Below are positions 30,739 through 39,953 of a stretch of DNA of 64,000 nucleotides, one piece after another (within the stretch, counting starts at the first letter, position 1; every line of letters starts with the position of its first letter). The stretch covers positions 2,547,501 to 2,611,500 of the forward strand of contig NC_010581.1 in assembly GCF_000019845.1 (NCBI RefSeq). The letters run 5' to 3'. Under the pieces are notes generated by a model that worked only from the letters and a program-made list of their open reading frames with translations, was not told the origin of the DNA and did not search any database. The position numbers were made by a program, and so were the translations under genes. The DNA is from Beijerinckia indica subsp. indica ATCC 9039. Lineage in GTDB: Bacteria > Pseudomonadota > Alphaproteobacteria > Rhizobiales > Beijerinckiaceae.

Positions 30739-32154
30739 ATGCCGTCTCCCATTCATGTCATCGGTGGAGGATTGTCGGGCGCCGAGGCAGCCTGGCAAAT
30801 CGCCAAGGCCGGGATCCCCGTGATCCTGCACGAAATGCGTCCGGACCGTTCGACCCCCGCGCATCATTCCGCCGATCTCGCCGAACTCGTCTGCTCTAAT
30901 TCCTTCCGCGCGGATGATGCGGAAAGCAGCGCCATCGGCATTCTGCATCGCGAAATGCGGCGCCTCGACTCGCTGATTTTGCAAGCGGCGGATTGCAATC
31001 GCCTGCCTGCCGGCGGCGCTTTGGCGGTGGACCGGCAGGGCTTTGCGGCTTTCGTCACCGCCGCCATCAAGGCCTCTCCGCTCATCACGCTGGTACGTGG
31101 GGAAGTGACTGAAATCCCCGCCGATTGGGATCAAATCATTATCGCGACGGGTCCTCTGACCTCGGAGACTCTCGCCGCTCACATCAAGGCACTGACCGGC
31201 GAGGATGATCTCGCCTTTTTCGACGCGATCGCCCCAGTGGTCTATCGCGATTCCATCGACATGACGAAAGCGTGGTTCCAGTCGCGCTACGACAAGGTCG
31301 GACCCGGCGGCAATGGCGCCGATTATATCAATTGCCCGCTCGACAAGGAGCAATATCAAGCCTTTGTCGAAGGCTTGATCCAGGGCGAGAAGATCAGTTT
31401 CAAGGAATGGGAAGGCACGCCCTATTTCAATGGCTGCCTGCCGATCGAGATCATGGCTGAGCGCGGTCCCGAAACCTTGCGGCATGGACCGATGAAGCCC
31501 GTCGGCCTGACCAATGCGCATGCGCCGACCGTCAAGCCTTATGCGATCGTGCAATTGCGGCAGGATAATGCGCTGGGCACGCTCTATAATATGGTCGGCT
31601 TTCAGACCAAACTGAAACACGCCGAGCAGATCGCTCTCTTCCGCACCATTCCCGGACTTGAACAGGCGCGTTTTGCGCGCCTTGGCGGTCTGCACCGCAA
31701 TATTTTTCTCAATACGCCCAAAGTGCTTGATATGCGGCTAAGGCTGAAAGCTGATCCGCGCTTGCGTTTCGCCGGCCAGATCACCGGCTGCGAAGGTTAC
31801 GTGGAAAGCGCGGGCATTGGGCTTTTGGTCGGCCGCATGGCGGCTTGCGAGCGTTTGGGCGAGTCTTTCGTCCCGCCCCCGACGACGACAGCGCTCGGCG
31901 CCCTTTTGAACCACATTACCGCCGGCCATATAGAAACGATCGACGCGGGGCCACGCTCGTTCCAACCGATGAATGTAAATTTCGGCCTGTTTCCACCCCT
32001 GACGGAAAAAATCGTTTCGCCCGAGGGAAAGCGCCTTCGCGGTCCAGAGAAAGACCAACTCAAGAAACGCTTGCTCAGCCAGCGCGCGGAACGGGACCTG
32101 GAGGCTTGGTGCACCGCCCCAACATGTGGCCCAACGCCACTGGCTGCGGAATGA
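30739..32154 (+). CDS. trmFO: Methylenetetrahydrofolate-tRNA-(uracil-5-)-methyltransferase
   Basis: 471 residues. N-terminal FAD-binding Rossmann motif [18 protein letters not shown]; the family signature [19 protein letters not shown] (conserved Cys near residue 52); then [22 protein letters not shown] and [22 protein letters not shown]. Family role: folate- and FAD-dependent formation of ribothymidine 54 in the T-loop of tRNA, used in place of SAM-dependent TrmA in alphaproteobacteria and Firmicutes. Normal length. A 10-bp GC hairpin overlaps its last codons. Confidence 0.97.
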   Translation: MPSPIHVIGGGLSGAEAAWQIAKAGIPVILHEMRPDRSTPAHHSADLAELVCSNSFRADDAESSAIGILHREMRRLDSLILQAADCNRLPAGGALAVDRQGFAAFVTAAIKASPLITLVRGEVTEIPADWDQIIIATGPLTSETLAAHIKALTGEDDLAFFDAIAPVVYRDSIDMTKAWFQSRYDKVGPGGNGADYINCPLDKEQYQAFVEGLIQGEKISFKEWEGTPYFNGCLPIEIMAERGPETLRHGPMKPVGLTNAHAPTVKPYAIVQLRQDNALGTLYNMVGFQTKLKHAEQIALFRTIPGLEQARFARLGGLHRNIFLNTPKVLDMRLRLKADPRLRFAGQITGCEGYVESAGIGLLVGRMAACERLGESFVPPPTTTALGALLNHITAGHIETIDAGPRSFQPMNVNFGLFPPLTEKIVSPEGKRLRGPEKDQLKKRLLSQRAERDLEAWCTAPTCGPTPLAAE

Positions 32155-32176
32155 GGCTCATCCCGCAGCCAGTTCT
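32140..32176 (+). terminator. Hairpin at the trmFO 3' end
   Basis: Perfect arms CTGGCTGCGG (32140-32149) and CCGCAGCCAG (32163-32172) spanning the stop codon, followed by TTCTC. Probably a terminator, though the T run is weak. Confidence 0.55.
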
Positions 32177-32208
32177 CAAAGTCACTTCATGTGTCCGTTG
32201 ACGCAATC

Positions 32209-32451
32209 CTATTGCGGATTCTCTGACAATCCGCTGTTTCGACCTTTTTCGTCCACGCCATAAAAGCCGGGAAAATTGTCTGGCCGATAGACCGAGCGGC
32301 CGGTGCCTAAAGTCTCTTTCATAGCGATGGGTTGCACCTGCGCGCCAGCCACTTTATCCGGGCCCGTGAATTGGAGCCGCAGCAAGTTCACCGCGATGAT
32401 TGCGAGGACGATCACGCTCGCCCAACATCCCACTTTCCAGATAATATTCAT
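32209..32451 (-). CDS. Small single-pass membrane protein, unknown function
   Basis: 80 residues from the ATG at 32451, which has GGGGAGACA directly upstream (good Shine-Dalgarno); the frame runs further up without support. One membrane helix (IIWKVGCWASVIVLAIIAVNLLRL) is followed by a polar tail with TGRSVYRPDNFPGFYGVDEKG. I do not recognise the family. It is convergent with trmFO and isolated. Confidence 0.55.
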   Translation of the reverse strand: MNIIWKVGCWASVIVLAIIAVNLLRLQFTGPDKVAGAQVQPIAMKETLGTGRSVYRPDNFPGFYGVDEKGRNSGLSENPQ

Positions 32452-32969
32452 TGTCTCCCCCTGCATGACCAGGGCGCGATGCCAATTGCCGCGCCAAGTC
32501 ACGACCGTTTGTTTCGCATCGGAGGGACGCCTCACCCCGCCCCGGCCTTTGTCGGCGCGGTTCGTTTCGATCGCCCATTCTTCCTTCGCGTGTGGTCGGT
32601 TTCAAGGAAAACAACGTCAATCTGGAGAGCAAAGTTCTATCTGTGCATGAATCCAGGAAGTTTTATTTTCCGATGATGAAAGCATAAGCTCGACAAAAGC
32701 GTCTTGATCTTGGTTCGTTCCCGAGCCGCAAACAGAGCCTTCATCATTACTTTCCAATATTACGCTGTTTATATTATTTTTATTAAAAGGGATTCTCATA
32801 ATTTCATTGACCGGGAGGAACATCAGAAGACTGCTCGAAATATCAGCCTTTTGACAGTTTCTTCGCTCTCCGACGCCGTGATTTTGCGCAATCATCACAC
32901 TTGACCCCGGCCTTTTCCCGCGCCAAGCTGAGGCATGTCACCCTTCCTTCATAGGGAAATCAGAGTCCG
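32452..32969. other. AT-rich intergenic region without a supported gene
   Basis: About 520 bp, noticeably AT-rich between about 32620 and 32890 compared with the neighbourhood. ORFs of 66 codons (plus) and 93 codons (minus) overlap here, but neither has a convincing RBS or family signature. It may be a remnant of acquired DNA. Confidence 0.4.
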
Positions 32970-33791
32970 ATGAACGAAGAAACGTCCATCCTCGTACTTG
33001 GCATTGGCGAACTGGCTTCCGCCGTGGCGAGAAAACTTCATCTCGCGGGTCACGCCGTCGCCATCAATCAGAGCACGCCGCCTTCAGTCATTCGGCGGCG
33101 TATGGCTTTTGCCGATGCTTGGACGGATGGCCAATGCACGTTCGAAGGTGTGGAAGCCCGTCGCGCGGATAAGAGCAAGGATTTTCTTGCGGGCCTTCGC
33201 AGCGGGATGTTCATTCCGATCCTCTGGCACAACTTCGAGGAAGTGACCGAGCGTTGGCCTTGGGATGTCATCATTGACGCGCGTTCGCTCGACGGCAAAC
33301 CCCGGCAAAGAATTCGCCAGCTCGCCGAATTGAGCATCGGCATCGGTCCCGGCTTCGTCATCGGCGATGATTGCGATATCATCATCGACACGGGCCGTCG
33401 TGATCCTGGCGCGGTTTTGCGAAGCGGGAGCCTGCCCGAGCGCCCGGCGATCGAGGATTCCGCTTTTCCTGATGGCAAAACTGTCAGCGCGCCGCATCAC
33501 GGCCTTTTCCATATCGCCAAATTTTTGGGTGATGGGGTCGAGGAAGGCGAGGTTTTGGGCTGGATCGGGACCACGCCCATCGTGGCGCCCGCCACCGGCA
33601 GATTGCGTGGTCTCGCTCGCGACGCCTCGGCGGTCAGCAAGGATGCAGAACTCGCCGAAGTTGCGACCGATCCCCAGGCGGAAATCGCAGGCATGACAAA
33701 GCGCGACCGGCTAATTGCCCGAAGCGTCGCCTTTGTGATCGAGATCGAGCGCTCCGGTGTCCAGCCCATTTCGCTGGAAAACTTTTTCTGA
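32970..33791 (+). CDS. YqeB/EF2563-like accessory protein of selenium-dependent molybdenum hydroxylases
   Basis: 273 residues. An N-terminal Rossmann-like LVLGIGELASAVARKLHLAGH is followed by RMAFADAWTDGQCTFEGVEA, WDVIIDARSLDGKPR and IGIGPGFVIGDDCDIIIDTGR, a pattern I associate with the EF2563/YqeB family. A biotinyl/lipoyl-like segment VEEGEVLGWIGTTPIVAPATGRLRGL completes it. Family members accompany XdhC-like and molybdenum hydroxylase genes. Here it is alone: no hydroxylase, selD or yqeC neighbour is present. Assignment is from motif memory; the role in this host is unproven. Confidence 0.75.
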   Translation: MNEETSILVLGIGELASAVARKLHLAGHAVAINQSTPPSVIRRRMAFADAWTDGQCTFEGVEARRADKSKDFLAGLRSGMFIPILWHNFEEVTERWPWDVIIDARSLDGKPRQRIRQLAELSIGIGPGFVIGDDCDIIIDTGRRDPGAVLRSGSLPERPAIEDSAFPDGKTVSAPHHGLFHIAKFLGDGVEEGEVLGWIGTTPIVAPATGRLRGLARDASAVSKDAELAEVATDPQAEIAGMTKRDRLIARSVAFVIEIERSGVQPISLENFF

Positions 33792-33810
33792 CCAATTTTA
33801 GGGCGCGGAT

Positions 33811-33853
33811 GATGCGCTAAAACAAGAGATAGAGAGCCTGTTCTGATCAACTG
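33811..33853. repeat. Dispersed intergenic repeat, copy A
   Basis: TGATGCGCTAAAACAAGAG followed by ATAGAGAGCC and TGATCAACTG. Similar to 38651-38690 and, more loosely, 43231-43266 and 25335-25360. Shared core: TTAAAACAAAGAGATAGAGAG.. with a TGATTCAA-like end. Confidence 0.6.
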
Positions 33854-33884
33854 AAACAAACAAGGCTTTCATGAAGGGATTGAT

Positions 33885-33912
33885 AAAACCGGCTCCTTGA
33901 GCCGGTTTTTTT
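33885..33912. terminator. Bidirectional intrinsic terminator
   Basis: Stem AAAACCGGCTC (33885-33895) / GAGCCGGTTTT (33899-33909) with a three-base loop, continuing into a run of seven T (33906-33912). The right arm and T run are repeated just after (GGAGCCGGTTTTT). It serves the plus-strand YqeB-like gene and possibly the convergent DUF1328 gene. Confidence 0.88.
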
Positions 33913-33933
33913 GGAGCCGGTTTTTGTTGTGCC

Positions 33934-34107
33934 CTAAAATAAGGCCTCTCCGGCCAAGAGGCCCAAAACCAGAAAGACAAGAAAAAGCACAACCACGATA
34001 AAGAAAAGAATACGTGCGATCCCGCCCGCCGCCGCTGCGATACCCGTAAAGCCGAAGGCAGCGGCGACTATGGAGACGATGAAAAAGAACAATGCCCATC
34101 TCAGCAT
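33934..34107 (-). CDS. DUF1328 (YtjA-like) small membrane protein
   Basis: 57 residues from the ATG at 34107, which has GGGAG about seven bases upstream. Almost the whole protein is two membrane helices: [40 protein letters not shown], then [10 protein letters not shown]. The sequence fits DUF1328/YtjA, small inner-membrane proteins of unknown function, common in proteobacteria and sometimes stress-linked. Confidence 0.88.
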   Translation of the reverse strand: MLRWALFFFIVSIVAAAFGFTGIAAAAGGIARILFFIVVVLFLVFLVLGLLAGEALF

Positions 34108-34261
34108 GATGTGCTCCCATCCCCAAGCCTTGCGCGACGGCATACACGGTTACAGAGCAGTCGGCCCCACGTAATCCGCCTTCCATTCGTCTGACAAGCA
34201 ACGCCGCCAAATACAACGCCGTGCTGGAAACGAACGTTCCCGCGCCAAAGGCCATGATCGA

Positions 34262-35230
34262 TCAAGTCGATAAAATCGATTGCGCAGCGAGACCGATAAA
34301 GAACAAAAGCCCGGCATCCCTGTTGGAACGGAAGAGGCGCAGGGCCTGGCCTACATTCTCCAGATCAATGCTTTTGACCTGCCACCCAAGATGCAGCGCA
34401 AAGCCAATCCACCCGATGAGCGCTAAACCGTGCAAGGCCCCGGCAACCCACAGAGCTCCGGCGGACAGCAGCAAAGTCAGGCCATAGAGAAGGCCAACAC
34501 AGAGACGGATACGCGTCCCAAACAAGCGCGCCGTCGATTTGACCCCCGCCTTAACATCGTCCCGAATGTCCTGGATCGCATAGATCGTGTCATAACCGAT
34601 CGTCCAGGCTATGCCGCCCAAGTAAAGCTGGACCGGGGCTAAAGAAAGCGAGCCGAAAGCCGCCGCCCATCCCATCAAAATGCCCCAGGCAAAAGCGCAG
34701 CCAAGGACCGCCTGTGGCCAGGAGGTCACGCGTTTCATAAAGGGATAGATCGCGACGAAAACGAGGGAGGAGAGACCTAGAACAATCGTGAACAGATTGA
34801 AGCTCAGCAAAACGGCGAGGCCGATGAGCGACTGCAACAGGAAAAAACCTTGCGCGCCCAGAACACTGACGCGGCCAGACGGCAAGGGCCGCATTCTCGT
34901 GCGTTCGACTTTCGCATCCACTTCGCGATCGACGATGTCATTAAAGGTAGAGCCCGCGCCCCGCATGACGATGGCGCCAATCAGAAACAGGAGGAGATGC
35001 GCCCAGTGCAAAGGCACGCCCGCTGCCAGGCTTGCCAGAGCACTCCCCCACCAGCAGGGCAGCAGCAGAAGCCACCAGCCAACCGGCCTGTCGAGGCGCG
35101 CGAGCTGCAAATAGGGATGTGCTGCGGGCGGCGAAAACCGGAAAAGCCATTGGTCCGGCGCGGCATCCGGGAGCACGGCCGCAGCACCGATCGGTGAACC
35201 GAAAGGCTCGGTCCCGCCTTCCATAGGCAT
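34262..35230 (-). CDS. ubiA: 4-hydroxybenzoate polyprenyltransferase
   Basis: 322 residues from ATG 35230, which shares one base with the stop of the upstream gene (TGATG), supporting this start. Polytopic prenyltransferase with both aspartate-rich motifs: FNDIVDREVDAKVERTRMRP and YAIQDIRDDVKAGVKSTARLFG. N-terminal RLDRPVGWWLLLLPCWWG is typical of UbiA. Family role: prenylation of 4-hydroxybenzoate in ubiquinone synthesis at the inner membrane. The first about 35 residues are a non-conserved soluble lead. Confidence 0.95.
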   Translation of the reverse strand: MPMEGGTEPFGSPIGAAAVLPDAAPDQWLFRFSPPAAHPYLQLARLDRPVGWWLLLLPCWWGSALASLAAGVPLHWAHLLLFLIGAIVMRGAGSTFNDIVDREVDAKVERTRMRPLPSGRVSVLGAQGFFLLQSLIGLAVLLSFNLFTIVLGLSSLVFVAIYPFMKRVTSWPQAVLGCAFAWGILMGWAAAFGSLSLAPVQLYLGGIAWTIGYDTIYAIQDIRDDVKAGVKSTARLFGTRIRLCVGLLYGLTLLLSAGALWVAGALHGLALIGWIGFALHLGWQVKSIDLENVGQALRLFRSNRDAGLLFFIGLAAQSILST

Positions 35231-35679
35231 CAAAGTGGGCCTGTCGGCAATTTCTGCTGCGGCACATTAAGTGCGCCGCCACCAGCGGCCTGCTGGCTTT
35301 GCGCCTTCTTGACCTGCGCAGCGACCGCGCAAGCCTGGTTGGCGACGGTGACGGATTTGGCCGACATGGTCTTGATATTTTCCAGGGCTTCGTCCGGAAC
35401 GGAGCACCATTCCTTGTTCTTGCTCAGATAAGCTACAAGTTCATGTTCAACGGTGACCAGATTGCGGAGCTTCGGGCATGAGGCTATAGGATCGAGCTGC
35501 TTCTTATTGCCCTTGGCCAGTTGGTTGAGCTGATTGATCACACCCTGGCGTCGCTGGTTCAGGCGAGCAATATCGGTATTGCAATCTTCCGCCCGTGCTG
35601 CCGTGGCCCCTCCAAAGCAAAGCACCAGCAGCACGAGACAACCAGCTTTTCGCATTGCCGGGAATCGATCCGTCATCAT
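35230..35679 (-). CDS. Exported protein of unknown function, translationally coupled to ubiA
   Basis: 149 residues from ATG 35679 (or 35676) behind a GGAGGAAAGG Shine-Dalgarno. Signal peptide RKAGCLVLLVLCFGGATAARAED. The mature part has four cysteines (DCNTDI, ASCPKL, EWCSVP, NQACAV), which suggests two disulfides, and long amphipathic helices (QRRQGVINQLNQLAKGNKK). The C terminus is Gln/Ala/Gly-rich. Family not recognised. TGATG overlap with ubiA indicates one operon. Confidence 0.7.
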   Translation of the reverse strand: MMTDRFPAMRKAGCLVLLVLCFGGATAARAEDCNTDIARLNQRRQGVINQLNQLAKGNKKQLDPIASCPKLRNLVTVEHELVAYLSKNKEWCSVPDEALENIKTMSAKSVTVANQACAVAAQVKKAQSQQAAGGGALNVPQQKLPTGPL

Positions 35680-35807
35680 GACCAGAGCCTTTCCTCCATC
35701 ACCTGCCAAATGTCCCACGCTCGCCTTTCGGCCCGCTCACTCATAGCAAAAGCGCCAAGCTGCCAGCAAGGGCCCTTCCCCTTTCCTTTCCAGTCGGGGC
35801 TTAAACT

Positions 35808-36560
35808 ATGCCGCATTACGATTTTTCCGCGCCACGGCTCTATCTCGATCAGCCGTTGCGAGCCGGCGGCACGGTCGCACTGGACAAGTCCCAGGCACAT
35901 TATCTCTGCACGGTCCTGCGCCTTGTGGCTGGGGATCACATCCTCGTTTTCAACGGCCGCGAGGGAGAATGGCGGGCGGCGCTCAAGGAGTCTGGCCGCA
36001 AAACGGTCCAGATCGAGCCCATTGAGCAGGTCCGTACGCAGGAGCCTGACAATGATCTGCATTATCTCTTCGCGCCGCTGAAACATGCGCGGCTCGATTA
36101 CATGGCGCAAAAAGCTGTCGAAATGGGAGCGAGCCTCCTGCAACCCCTCTTCACGCGGCGCACCCAGAATGAGCGCATCAATCTCGAGCGCCTGCGCGCC
36201 AACGCCATTGAGGCGGCCGAGCAATGCGGCATCCTGACCCTGCCGGAGATTGCGGAAGCTGTGAAACTTGACGCCTATCTCGCCCGCCGCGATCAGAACC
36301 GAGTCCTCGTTTTCTGCGACGAGGATGCGCCACCGATCGGCCCGCTCGCGGCGCTACGGGAAGCCCTGCGACCTGGCGGCGTTGCCTGCCGAGGCGCCGA
36401 TGTCCTCATTGGCCCGGAAGGAGGGTTCGACGCCACGGAACGGGATCTTCTTGTAAGCCAGCCGAATCACATTCGAATCTCACTCGGCCCGCGGATCCTG
36501 CGCGCCGATACGGCCGCCGTCGCCGTACTGGCGCTGGTCCAGGCCATCCGCGACGAATGA
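35808..36560 (+). CDS. rsmE: 16S rRNA (uracil-1498-N3)-methyltransferase
   Basis: 250 residues. N-terminal PUA-like domain (RLYLDQPLRAGG, AHYLCTVLRLVAGDHILVFNG) and C-terminal SPOUT knot with KAVEMGASLLQPLFTRRTQN, AAEQCGILTLPEI, VLIGPEGGFDATERDLL and LGPRILRADTAAVAVLA. The last two are the SAM-binding knot motifs. Family role: methylation of U1498 in the decoding region of 16S rRNA. Divergent from the ubiA operon; the ubiA-rsmE-gshA neighbourhood is common in this order. Confidence 0.96.
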   Translation: MPHYDFSAPRLYLDQPLRAGGTVALDKSQAHYLCTVLRLVAGDHILVFNGREGEWRAALKESGRKTVQIEPIEQVRTQEPDNDLHYLFAPLKHARLDYMAQKAVEMGASLLQPLFTRRTQNERINLERLRANAIEAAEQCGILTLPEIAEAVKLDAYLARRDQNRVLVFCDEDAPPIGPLAALREALRPGGVACRGADVLIGPEGGFDATERDLLVSQPNHIRISLGPRILRADTAAVAVLALVQAIRDE

Positions 36561-36709
36561 TCCATGGCGCGGCATCTTTCGGCAGGCTAAAGTTTGTTAG
36601 GGAAAATTAAAAACCTCTGTTTATTCTCGATCCTCTCTCTCCTCAGGGGAAAGGTCCTGGGATAGAGAATTTAGACCCTATCACGATATCGCCCCAATGC
36701 CGGTTCACC

Positions 36710-37126
36710 GTGGACCCGTTGGACTTTGTTGATTTGCGGTTTTTCAATTTGGTTCGTCATGACGACACGTGTTTTTTTAGTGTCATGCTCGGTTGCATTC
36801 TTTTGACTCCCCTCGATGAGGGACGAGCCCAAACGGGCACCTTTTCCAGCGGAGAAAGGGAGGCTCTGCCCTGCGCTGCCTATGGACCCGGCTTTGTCAC
36901 AGTCGAAGGTGGGGACACTTGTGTGCGCATAGATGGCCATGTCAGGGTCGGACACGGTTCCTCGCTCGATCAGGAATCGCCGAACCGCACCGCGCCCAGC
37001 GCCATGCCTGCCACCATGCGTAACGATCGCAACCCGGTTCAGGACGAGACCTTCGACCCTGCAGGCAGAAGCCGTCTTCGCCTGCCGCAATCCTCCGGGG
37101 CCATGGATCCGTTTTTCGCCCGGTGA
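36710..37126 (+). CDS. Small protein with alphaproteobacterial porin-like N-terminal motif
   Basis: 138 codons from a GTG at 36710 (an internal ATG at 36785 is also possible). The frame contains CAAYGPGFVTVEGGDTCVRI, close to the C.AYG.GF...G.DTC.RI.G signature that opens mature alphaproteobacterial porins. The rest of a beta-barrel is absent: the ORF ends after about 60 more residues. Another frame reads a signal-like MTTRVFLVSCSVAFF from about 36758, so a frameshift may have separated signal peptide and body. Either a short secreted relative or a porin gene remnant. Confidence 0.45.
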   Translation: MDPLDFVDLRFFNLVRHDDTCFFSVMLGCILLTPLDEGRAQTGTFSSGEREALPCAAYGPGFVTVEGGDTCVRIDGHVRVGHGSSLDQESPNRTAPSAMPATMRNDRNPVQDETFDPAGRSRLRLPQSSGAMDPFFAR

Positions 37127-37199
37127 TCCACCAATACGCGCTTTAATGCCGAGCCTTATTGCGGCGCCTTATTGCGGTCCATGGAGCAAAAGATTGCCT

Positions 37200-38582
37200 T
37201 CAAACGGGCGCGAAGACCGGTGAGCCCTGATCGAAGAGCTTTTCCACCGAACCGTTCCAATCCTTCTTATAAAGGGCGATCAGCTTTTCCGCTTCCGTCC
37301 CCTCTTTCAGGACAGCGTCGAGCGGAGCGAGGAAATAGGTCTCGTCCCGTCCAACCGCATCACGCTTGTCGCGCGCCTTCAATCCGGCCTGAGCCAGGGT
37401 CAAAACCTCACGGCCGATCTCGCGCAATTTGCGGCCCTTGATCGAGGCCTCAAGCCCCAAGCGCGGCACATCATCACGCAGAGCCTGGCGTTCCTCGGCG
37501 TTCCAGGATTTGACCAGGTCCCAGGCGGCATCAAGCGATGTCTGATCATAGAGCAAACCGACGCAGAGCGCCGAGAGGGCAAGGCAAGCCGGAATGGGGC
37601 CGACATCGGCACCGCGCATTTCAAGATAACGTTTCAGCCGCACTTCCGGAAAAATCGTCGATAAATGATTGGCCCAGTCGGACAAGGTCGCCTGTTCGCC
37701 CGGCAATTGCGGCAGCTTGCCCGCCAGAAGATCGCGAAAACTCGCCCCTGCCACATCGTGATAGGTTTCACCGCGTTTGACGAAATACATCGGCACATCG
37801 AGCGCATAATCGACATAACGCTCGAAACCCATGCCATCCTCGAAGGCAAAAGGCAGCATGCCGGAACGGGCGCGATCCGTATCGCGCCAGATCTCCGACC
37901 GCGCGGAAAGCAGGCCGTTGAGCTTGCCGTCCGTGAAAGGAGAATTGGCGAAAAGCGCCGTCAGCAAGGGTTGCAGGGCCAGCGTAACGCGCAGTTTCAG
38001 CACCATATCGGCCTCGCTCGCATAATCGAGATTGGCCTGAACGGTCGAGGTCCGAAACATCATGTCGAGGCCCCGCGTGCCGACCTTCGGCATATAACGG
38101 CGCATGATGTCGTAGCGCTGTTTCGGCATGGCGGGAATCTCTTCGCGCTGCCATTTAGGCGTCATGCCGATCAGAAGAAAACCGATATCGAGCGGACCCG
38201 CGACCTTTTCGAGCATCGCGAAATGGCTCGTCAATTCCTCGCTTGTCTCGTGGATGGTCTCAAGCGGAGCGCCAGACAGCTCGAACTGGCCGCCGGGTTC
38301 GAGAGAGATCGCACCACCGCCCTTTTCATCATAAAGGCCGATAATATTGTCTCGATCCGTGATCGGCGCCCATTGCAGCGCTTCCTTCATGCCATCGAGC
38401 AAGGCCTTGATACCCCGCTCACCCTCATAGGGCACCGGCGCATGGCTAGAGCGGTAAAAGGGGAATTTTTCGTGTTCGGTGCCGACCCGGAATTGACTGG
38501 GCGATTTCATTCCATCGAAAAACCACGCGACGAGTTCCGTGCGCGACGTGATGAGCGTTGAATCCGAAACGTCGCGGGCCAT
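37200..38582 (-). CDS. gshA: Glutamate-cysteine ligase (plant/alphaproteobacterial type)
   Basis: 460 residues. Conserved motifs of the GCS2-type enzyme of alphaproteobacteria and plants: FRVGTEHEKFPFYR, EKGGGAISLEPGGQFELSGA (ATP/Glu-binding), MTPKWQREEIPAMPKQRYDI, TSTVQANLDYASEADM and RLKRYLEMRGADVG. Family role: first step of glutathione synthesis, joining Glu and Cys. Complete and of normal length. Faces the rsmE gene convergently with the porin-like ORF between them. Confidence 0.95.
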   Translation of the reverse strand: MARDVSDSTLITSRTELVAWFFDGMKSPSQFRVGTEHEKFPFYRSSHAPVPYEGERGIKALLDGMKEALQWAPITDRDNIIGLYDEKGGGAISLEPGGQFELSGAPLETIHETSEELTSHFAMLEKVAGPLDIGFLLIGMTPKWQREEIPAMPKQRYDIMRRYMPKVGTRGLDMMFRTSTVQANLDYASEADMVLKLRVTLALQPLLTALFANSPFTDGKLNGLLSARSEIWRDTDRARSGMLPFAFEDGMGFERYVDYALDVPMYFVKRGETYHDVAGASFRDLLAGKLPQLPGEQATLSDWANHLSTIFPEVRLKRYLEMRGADVGPIPACLALSALCVGLLYDQTSLDAAWDLVKSWNAEERQALRDDVPRLGLEASIKGRKLREIGREVLTLAQAGLKARDKRDAVGRDETYFLAPLDAVLKEGTEAEKLIALYKKDWNGSVEKLFDQGSPVFAPV

Positions 38583-38650
38583 TGACGCGCTTTCATCTAC
38601 TTTAGAGCATACCCCTCCCGAAAGCTGGACACTTTGGGGCCAGGTATTAT

Positions 38651-38690
38651 GCGTTAAAACAAAGAGATAGGGAGCATTTGTGATTCAACA
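38651..38690. repeat. Dispersed intergenic repeat, copy B
   Basis: TGCGTTAAAACAAAGAGATA followed by GGGAGCATTTGTGATTCAAC. Best match to 33811-33853; shares AAACAAAGAGATAGAG-type core with 43231-43266. The rest of the 38583-38881 gap holds nothing I can identify. Confidence 0.6.
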
Positions 38691-38881
38691 GAATAACAAC
38701 GTCCCTACTGACCCCAATCAGGCAGGCCGGCAGAACCGACACCGCCAAGCTTCATAGGCGCGCGCGCGCCAAGGCGCAATGCATTCCCGCGCGCAGGCCT
38801 TTTGCGGAGGTGCGTTCCGGAGCAAGCCCGCTACACGGGTGAGCACAGAAAAATTCATGGGGCCTGGCAACAAGCTCAATT

Positions 38882-39712
38882 TTATCTTTTCTTATTGCTC
38901 AGAATATCGCCGATCTCTTCCGACAAATTTTCACCGGGAGAATCCGAGGCAGCACGCGCAGGCGTCGCACCAGCACCGGGCTGGAACATTTTACTCAGGG
39001 CCTCAAAACTCGCTTGAACCGTCGCTGGATCGAAACCCGGCATCGAAGGCATGCCGGTCGGGGCCTGTTGCCCTTGCCAATTCCCCGGCCGCTGCCCACC
39101 AAACGCCTGACTGAGAACAGAACCCAAAAGATCGCCAAGGCCACCGCCGCTTGCCGGGGCCTGTCCCGTCGGTTCGGTCTGAGGCTGTTGTTGCGGAGCC
39201 GGCGCGGCAGCATTGCCGAATATCTGACCGAAAATCGACCCGAAGCCGCCCGCTCCCCCTTTTGTCAACTGATCGAACAGGCCGCCAAAACCTTTCTGCT
39301 GCATGGCGGAAAGGAAACCACCCATCAGCATGGATGCGAGGACGGGCAGCATTCTCTGGATGACTTGGGGGCTGAGACCACTCAGGGCCGCCGCCTGTTT
39401 GGCCATAGGCTCAAGCGCCTGGGGGCCGAACATCTGGGCCAAAAGGTCATTGCCCTGGTTCTCGGTCGCGGCCGCGCTCGCCGCATTGGGATCGTTATAG
39501 GCCGCCTGATAATTCGGATTGCCCATGGCGCCGAGAAACGAGCCGAAGGCCGCCGGATTCATCATATTGGCTTGGAAACCAGAGGATAATGCAGGAGTGA
39601 CAGCCTGCATGACCGCTTCTGCTTGTTCCGGTGAAATGCCGAATTGTTTCGCTAGATTTTCTGCGGCCTGCCCGCCGTGGGCAGTCTGGAGTAATTCATA
39701 AAGGTTGAACAT
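38882..39712 (-). CDS. DUF937-like protein
   Basis: 276 residues from ATG 39712, preceded by a strong AAGGAGGA at six bases. N-terminal NLYELLQTAHGGQAAENLAK resembles the DUF937 opening; then PEQAEAVMQAVTPALSSGFQ, and a second helical block LSPQVIQRMLPVLASMLMGGFLSAMQQKG, both with the P..M..G-type pattern of this family. The second half is low-complexity Gly/Gln/Pro/Ala-rich. No enzymatic motif is seen; function unknown. Confidence 0.8.
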   Translation of the reverse strand: MFNLYELLQTAHGGQAAENLAKQFGISPEQAEAVMQAVTPALSSGFQANMMNPAAFGSFLGAMGNPNYQAAYNDPNAASAAATENQGNDLLAQMFGPQALEPMAKQAAALSGLSPQVIQRMLPVLASMLMGGFLSAMQQKGFGGLFDQLTKGGAGGFGSIFGQIFGNAAAPAPQQQPQTEPTGQAPASGGGLGDLLGSVLSQAFGGQRPGNWQGQQAPTGMPSMPGFDPATVQASFEALSKMFQPGAGATPARAASDSPGENLSEEIGDILSNKKR

Positions 39713-39953
39713 CGACGATTCCTCCTTGCGCAAAAGGGATGCTACAGCATCCGAGCCCACGGTGGACATCGCTTTTGCAATCCATTTGACGCACCAAAAG
39801 CGCCTTGCATAACGATCACCCCATGGTTCTGGCTGTTAGAGCCGTTGCTGCTTCAGCCGAAACGGAAAACAGATCTTTATCTGCTTGTTTTAACAGATAA
39901 TCCTTGTCCCAAGAGTTGCCAGAAGAATTGCCAGCTTTGGGGTTACGCATGGG

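Noticed and set aside
32617..32904. Overlapping 93- and 66-codon ORFs in an AT-rich gap
   Set aside because: Mutually antisense, no start signals, no family match by eye.
37665..38561. 298-codon plus ORF opposite gshA
   Set aside because: Antisense to a fully conserved enzyme; Arg/His-rich shadow.
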